The translations under genes were made by a program, and so were the position numbers. The notes below the pieces were generated by a model that had not been told where the DNA came from, made no database searches, and saw only the letters and a program-made list of their open reading frames with translations. A stretch of 7,142 bases of DNA from Lachnospiraceae bacterium UBA3332. Lineage in GTDB: Bacteria > Bacillota > Clostridia > Lachnospirales > Lachnospiraceae. Below are positions 4,140 through 7,142 of the stretch, piece after piece. The stretch lies in the NCBI GenBank assembly GCA_002361095.1, contig DERU01000257.1:578-7719 (forward strand). The letters are read 5' to 3'. Each line of letters opens with the position of its first letter. The stretch's first letter is position 1.

Positions 4140-5564
4140 ATGGACACATTTACCTATCGCCCGGTATCAATGAACGACAAGAAAAACCTTCTGGAGATCG
4201 AGGAGCATATGTATATTTTGGACGATGTAAAAAAGCCGAATGTCTTCCGGAATATGTTTCCTTATTCAGAAGTTCCCAAAATTCCTTTTAATGACCGTAT
4301 TGTGCCCCATGACATGCCGAAAGACATCTGGATTACGGACACGACGTTCCGGGACGGACAGCAATCCCGGGCGCCGTATTCCACGGAACAGATTGTCACG
4401 ATTTACGAGTATCTGCACCGGTTGGGCGGAGAGAACGGGATGATCCGCGCCAGTGAATTTTTTCTGTACAGCAAAAAGGACCGGGACGCGGTTTACAAAT
4501 GCATGGAGAAGGGATACCGGTTTCCGGAGGTAACCAGCTGGATACGGGCAAACAACGAGGATTTTAAGCTGGTAAAAGAGATCGGAATGAAAGAGACGGG
4601 TATTTTGGTCAGTTGTTCCGATTACCATATTTTCATGAAGCTCAAAATGACAAGAAGGCAGGCGATGGAGCATTATCTGGGGGTGGTGCGTTCCTGCCTG
4701 GAGGAGGGAATCAGCCCAAGGTGTCATTTGGAGGATATCACGAGGGCGGATATTTACGGCTACGTGGTTCCCTTTTGCCTGGAATTGATGAAGCTGATGA
4801 AGGAGTACCGGATTCCGGTGAAGGTGCGCGCCTGCGATACCATGGGCTATGGGGTCAATTATCCGGGCGCGGTCATTCCCAGAAGCGTTCCCGGCATCAT
4901 CTATGCGCTGCACACCCACGCAGGGGTTCCGCATGAGATGCTGGAGTGGCATGGACATAACGATTTTTATAAGGCGGTGGTAAATTCCTCCACTGCGTGG
5001 CTGTACGGCTGCTGCGGGGTCAATACGTCGCTGTTCGGCATCGGGGAACGCACGGGCAATACGCCGCTGGAGGCGATGGTGTTTGAATATGCGCAGCTTC
5101 GGGGAAGCCTAAACGGGATGGAGCCGCAGGTCATCACGGAACTGGCGGAATATTATGAGAAAGAGATCGGGTATCAGATTCCGCCCCGGACTCCCTTTGT
5201 GGGGAAAAATTTTAACGTGACAAGGGCGGGAATTCATGCGGACGGTCTGTTGAAAAACGAAGAAATCTACAACATTTTCGATACCGAAAAATTTTTGAAT
5301 CGCCCGGTTTTATGCGCGGTATCCAATACTTCCGGTTTAGCCGGAATCGCCCACTGGATCAACACCTATTTCTCCCTGCCGCAGGAGAAGAAGCTGGATA
5401 AGAACTGCGCGCTGGTTCATGAGGTGAAAAAGTGGGTGGATGCGGAATATGCGGGCGGCCGTGTGACGGTACTGACAGACGAAGAACTGTTACAGGTGAT
5501 CCGTAACGCCGAAGAAAAACTGGGTACCGAATTTTTGGATTGCGGGAAGTGCCAAAGGGGATAA
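4140..5564 (+). CDS. Probable Re-citrate synthase (LeuA/HMGL-like family), 474 aa
   Basis: The enzyme belongs to the DRE-TIM metallolyase superfamily with isopropylmalate and homocitrate synthases. It condenses acetyl-CoA with a 2-oxo acid. Visible are DTTFRDGQQ (67-75; Arg71 catalytic, Asp72 metal ligand), HLEDITRAD (196-204), the metal-binding HGHND (His271, His273) and the signature GIGERTGN (300-307). NFNVTRAGIHADG follows near 360-375. An N-terminal extension of ~60 residues precedes the barrel. At 474 residues there is no room for the ~120-residue leucine-feedback domain of typical LeuA. Transcription with an isocitrate dehydrogenase points to oxaloacetate as substrate, giving citrate as in the Re-citrate synthase of Clostridium kluyveri. 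Homocitrate or isopropylmalate synthase remain alternatives, and annotation as 2-isopropylmalate synthase would be a likely mislabel. The start has AAGGAG (4126-4131), 8 bases before ATG. Role: first step toward 2-oxoglutarate. Confidence 0.8.
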   Translation: MDTFTYRPVSMNDKKNLLEIEEHMYILDDVKKPNVFRNMFPYSEVPKIPFNDRIVPHDMPKDIWITDTTFRDGQQSRAPYSTEQIVTIYEYLHRLGGENGMIRASEFFLYSKKDRDAVYKCMEKGYRFPEVTSWIRANNEDFKLVKEIGMKETGILVSCSDYHIFMKLKMTRRQAMEHYLGVVRSCLEEGISPRCHLEDITRADIYGYVVPFCLELMKLMKEYRIPVKVRACDTMGYGVNYPGAVIPRSVPGIIYALHTHAGVPHEMLEWHGHNDFYKAVVNSSTAWLYGCCGVNTSLFGIGERTGNTPLEAMVFEYAQLRGSLNGMEPQVITELAEYYEKEIGYQIPPRTPFVGKNFNVTRAGIHADGLLKNEEIYNIFDTEKFLNRPVLCAVSNTSGLAGIAHWINTYFSLPQEKKLDKNCALVHEVKKWVDAEYAGGRVTVLTDEELLQVIRNAEEKLGTEFLDCGKCQRG

Positions 5565-5607
5565 GAAAACCGGAATTTTGAATCTGCGCATAAAAAGATT
5601 CGCAGAA

Positions 5608-5613
5608 AAGGGG
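5608..5613 (+). promoter_or_regulatory. Ribosome binding site deciding the GntR start at 5620
   Basis: AAGGGG lies 6 bases before the ATG at 5620. It favours this start over the in-frame TTG at 5578, which has no good site. Confidence 0.7.
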
Positions 5614-5619
5614 AAAAAC

Positions 5620-6288
5620 ATGGGGCAGCATGCGTGGAAGGAGGAGGCGGAACGTTATTCCCTGCGTGGGAAGATTTTCCACCGTCTCCGGGAAGATATT
5701 TTAAGCGGAAAATATGAAGATAAAGAAGAATTGCGGGAGGCCGCCATCGGGGAGGAGATGGGGGTTTCCCGGACGCCGGTGCGGGAGGCGCTCAGGCAGC
5801 TGGAACTGGAGGGATTGGTGACGGTGATTCCCAACAGGGGGGCGTTCGTGTCGGGGATTACCCCAAAGGATATGCAGGATATTTATGCGATGCGCGCCCT
5901 GCTGGAGGGCCTGTGCGCCAGGTGGGCGGCGCAGCAAATTGATGCGAAACAGATGGAAGCGCTGGAAGAGACCATTGTCCTTTCCGAATTCCATGCCAGT
6001 AAAAACCATGCGCAGCAGCTGACGGAACTGGACAGTCAGTTTCACGAGATTCTTTATGAATCCTGCGGATCCAAGATGCTGAAGCATCAGCTTAAGGACT
6101 ACCATGCCTATGTCAGGCGGGCGCGCAGGCGGATGCTTTCCGAGAATGCCCGGGGCATGGAGGCGGTGGGGGAACACCGCCGGATTATGGAAGCCATCCG
6201 GGAGAAAAATCCAAAACAGGCGGAAGAACTTGCGACCTTGCATATACACAATGCTTATGCTAATATGGTAAAGAACGGAATTTTGTAA
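5620..6288 (+). CDS. GntR-family transcriptional regulator, FadR/FCD subgroup, 222 aa
   Basis: This is a ligand-responsive DNA-binding protein. Residues ~15-79 form the winged helix-turn-helix: IGEEMGVSRTPVREALRQLELEGLV (43-67, shown in part as the recognition motif SRTPVREAL), then the wing NRGAFVSG (72-79). Residues ~84-215 form the helical FCD domain. Asp138, His142, His186 and His208 have the spacing of the FCD metal site, which in this family binds a metal together with a carboxylate ligand. The effector is therefore probably an organic acid such as citrate or 2-oxoglutarate, which is inferred. The gene lies 55 bases after the synthase and 20 bases before icd, inside the operon it likely controls. 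Its target is most likely the palindrome at 4077-4100. Length is normal for the family (~220-240). Confidence 0.93.
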   Translation: MGQHAWKEEAERYSLRGKIFHRLREDILSGKYEDKEELREAAIGEEMGVSRTPVREALRQLELEGLVTVIPNRGAFVSGITPKDMQDIYAMRALLEGLCARWAAQQIDAKQMEALEETIVLSEFHASKNHAQQLTELDSQFHEILYESCGSKMLKHQLKDYHAYVRRARRRMLSENARGMEAVGEHRRIMEAIREKNPKQAEELATLHIHNAYANMVKNGIL

Positions 6289-6308
6289 AAAGCAAAAGGA
6301 GGACAACC

Positions 6309-7142
6309 ATGGAAAAAATTCAGATGAAGACACCGCTGGTGGAGATGGACGGCGACGAGATGACCCGTATTCTTTGGCAGATGATCAAGGAAGAATTGTT
6401 GCTTCCTTTTATTGACTTAAAGACGGAATACTATGACTTGGGGCTTGCCTGCCGCAATGAGACCAATGATCAGGTGACGGTGGATTCTGCCAACGCGACG
6501 CTGCGTCTGGGCGTTGCGGTGAAATGTGCGACCATCACCCCCAATGCGGCAAGGGTGGAAGAGTACGGTTTAAAACAGATGTGGAAAAGTCCCAACGGTA
6601 CAATCCGCGCGATGCTGGACGGCACGGTTTTTCGGACGCCGATTCTGGTCAAGGGCATCGAACCCTGTGTGCGCAATTGGGAAAAACCCATCACCCTCGC
6701 CAGGCATGCCTATGGCGATGTATACAAGAATGCGGAAATCAAAGTACCGGGCGCCGGTAAGGCGGAACTGGTGTTTACGGCCGACGACGGCACGCAGACC
6801 CGGGAAGTGATTCATACGTTTGACGGGCCGGGCATTTTGCAGGGCATGCATAATACGGAAAAATCCATTGTCAGCTTTGCAAAATCGTGTTTTAACTATG
6901 CCGTAGATACAAAACAGGATTTATGGTTTGCCACCAAGGATACCATTTCCAAAAAATATGACCACACTTTTAAGGATATTTTTCAGGAAATCTATGATAC
7001 TTCCTATAAAGGGACGTTTGAAAAGCTGGGAATCACCTATTTTTATACCCTGATTGATGATGCGGTGGCGCGGGTGATGAAAGCGAAGGGCGGCTTTATC
7101 TGGGCGTGCAAGAATTATGACGGGGATGTGATGAGCGATATG
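6309..7142 (+). CDS. icd: NADP-dependent isocitrate dehydrogenase, eukaryote-like type (3' end outside window)
   Basis: The enzyme oxidatively decarboxylates isocitrate to 2-oxoglutarate, reducing NADP. The 278 residues present of about 400 match the homodimeric type that includes human IDH1, not the E. coli Icd type. Signatures are VEMDGDEMTRI (11-21), VKCATITP (71-78), KSPNGTIR (93-100) and RHAYGDVYKN (132-141). LIDDAVARVMK and GGFIWACKNYDGDVMSD follow. Substrate-binding Thr77, Ser94, Asn96, Arg100, Arg109 and Arg132 fall at the same numbers as in human IDH1, and the metal ligands Asp273 and Asp277 are present. AAGGAGG (6296-6302) lies 6 bases before the ATG. It is the third gene of the operon, 20 bases after the GntR gene, and provides 2-oxoglutarate for glutamate synthesis together with NADPH. 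The frame is open at the right edge with no sign of damage. Confidence 0.97.
   Translation, partial: MEKIQMKTPLVEMDGDEMTRILWQMIKEELLLPFIDLKTEYYDLGLACRNETNDQVTVDSANATLRLGVAVKCATITPNAARVEEYGLKQMWKSPNGTIRAMLDGTVFRTPILVKGIEPCVRNWEKPITLARHAYGDVYKNAEIKVPGAGKAELVFTADDGTQTREVIHTFDGPGILQGMHNTEKSIVSFAKSCFNYAVDTKQDLWFATKDTISKKYDHTFKDIFQEIYDTSYKGTFEKLGITYFYTLIDDAVARVMKAKGGFIWACKNYDGDVMSDM

Noticed and set aside
4135..4173. Tiny open frame starting at the ATG overlapping the synthase leader
   Set aside because: It would be 12 residues, begins only 3 bases after the ribosome binding site, and the site fits the ATG at 4140 better.
5583..5606. TCTGCG/CGCAGA hairpin between the synthase and GntR genes
   Set aside because: A 6-bp stem with a 12-base loop and no U-tract is too weak to call a terminator or attenuator.
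5578..5619. TTG start extending the GntR regulator by 14 residues
   Set aside because: It has no ribosome binding site, while AAGGGG sits 6 bases before the ATG at 5620.

Overview
The window reads as chromosomal DNA of a spore-forming Clostridia member, most likely Lachnospiraceae. This is inferred from the moderate GC content, the consistent GGAGG-type ribosome binding sites, a Gly/Cys/Asn-rich small protein of the kind seen in spore formers, and a Re-citrate-synthase-like gene next to isocitrate dehydrogenase. No tRNA, rRNA, CRISPR array, insertion sequence or phage gene was found. No stretch over 300 bases lacks a gene.

Left part (1-1550): the C-terminal ~60% of leucyl-tRNA synthetase (leuS, + strand), ending at a strong hairpin. 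The same hairpin can also stop transcription arriving from the minus-strand genes to its right.

Middle (1590-2925, minus strand): a 16-cysteine, 87-residue protein with two CX9C hydrophobic repeats is transcribed first and followed by a 15-bp hairpin. Next come two helical proteins of unknown function (183 and 95 aa). My hand alignment suggests the two are diverged paralogues. Candidate sporulation promoters (sigma-K-like before the Cys-rich gene, sigma-E-like before the 183-aa gene) suggest mother-cell expression. A compact cytoplasmic-type subtilisin (S8) with 11 cysteines is read divergently (3091-4008).

Right part (4066-7142, + strand): a near-consensus sigma-A promoter is overlaid by a 24-bp near-perfect palindrome. 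Downstream lie a LeuA/HMGL-like synthase best explained as Re-citrate synthase, a GntR/FadR-type regulator with a metal-site FCD domain, and a eukaryote-like NADP isocitrate dehydrogenase (cut by the window end). Together they look like an operon for the oxidative half-TCA route from oxaloacetate and acetyl-CoA to 2-oxoglutarate and glutamate. The encoded GntR protein probably regulates its own operon through the palindrome. The aconitase needed for the middle step is not in the window.
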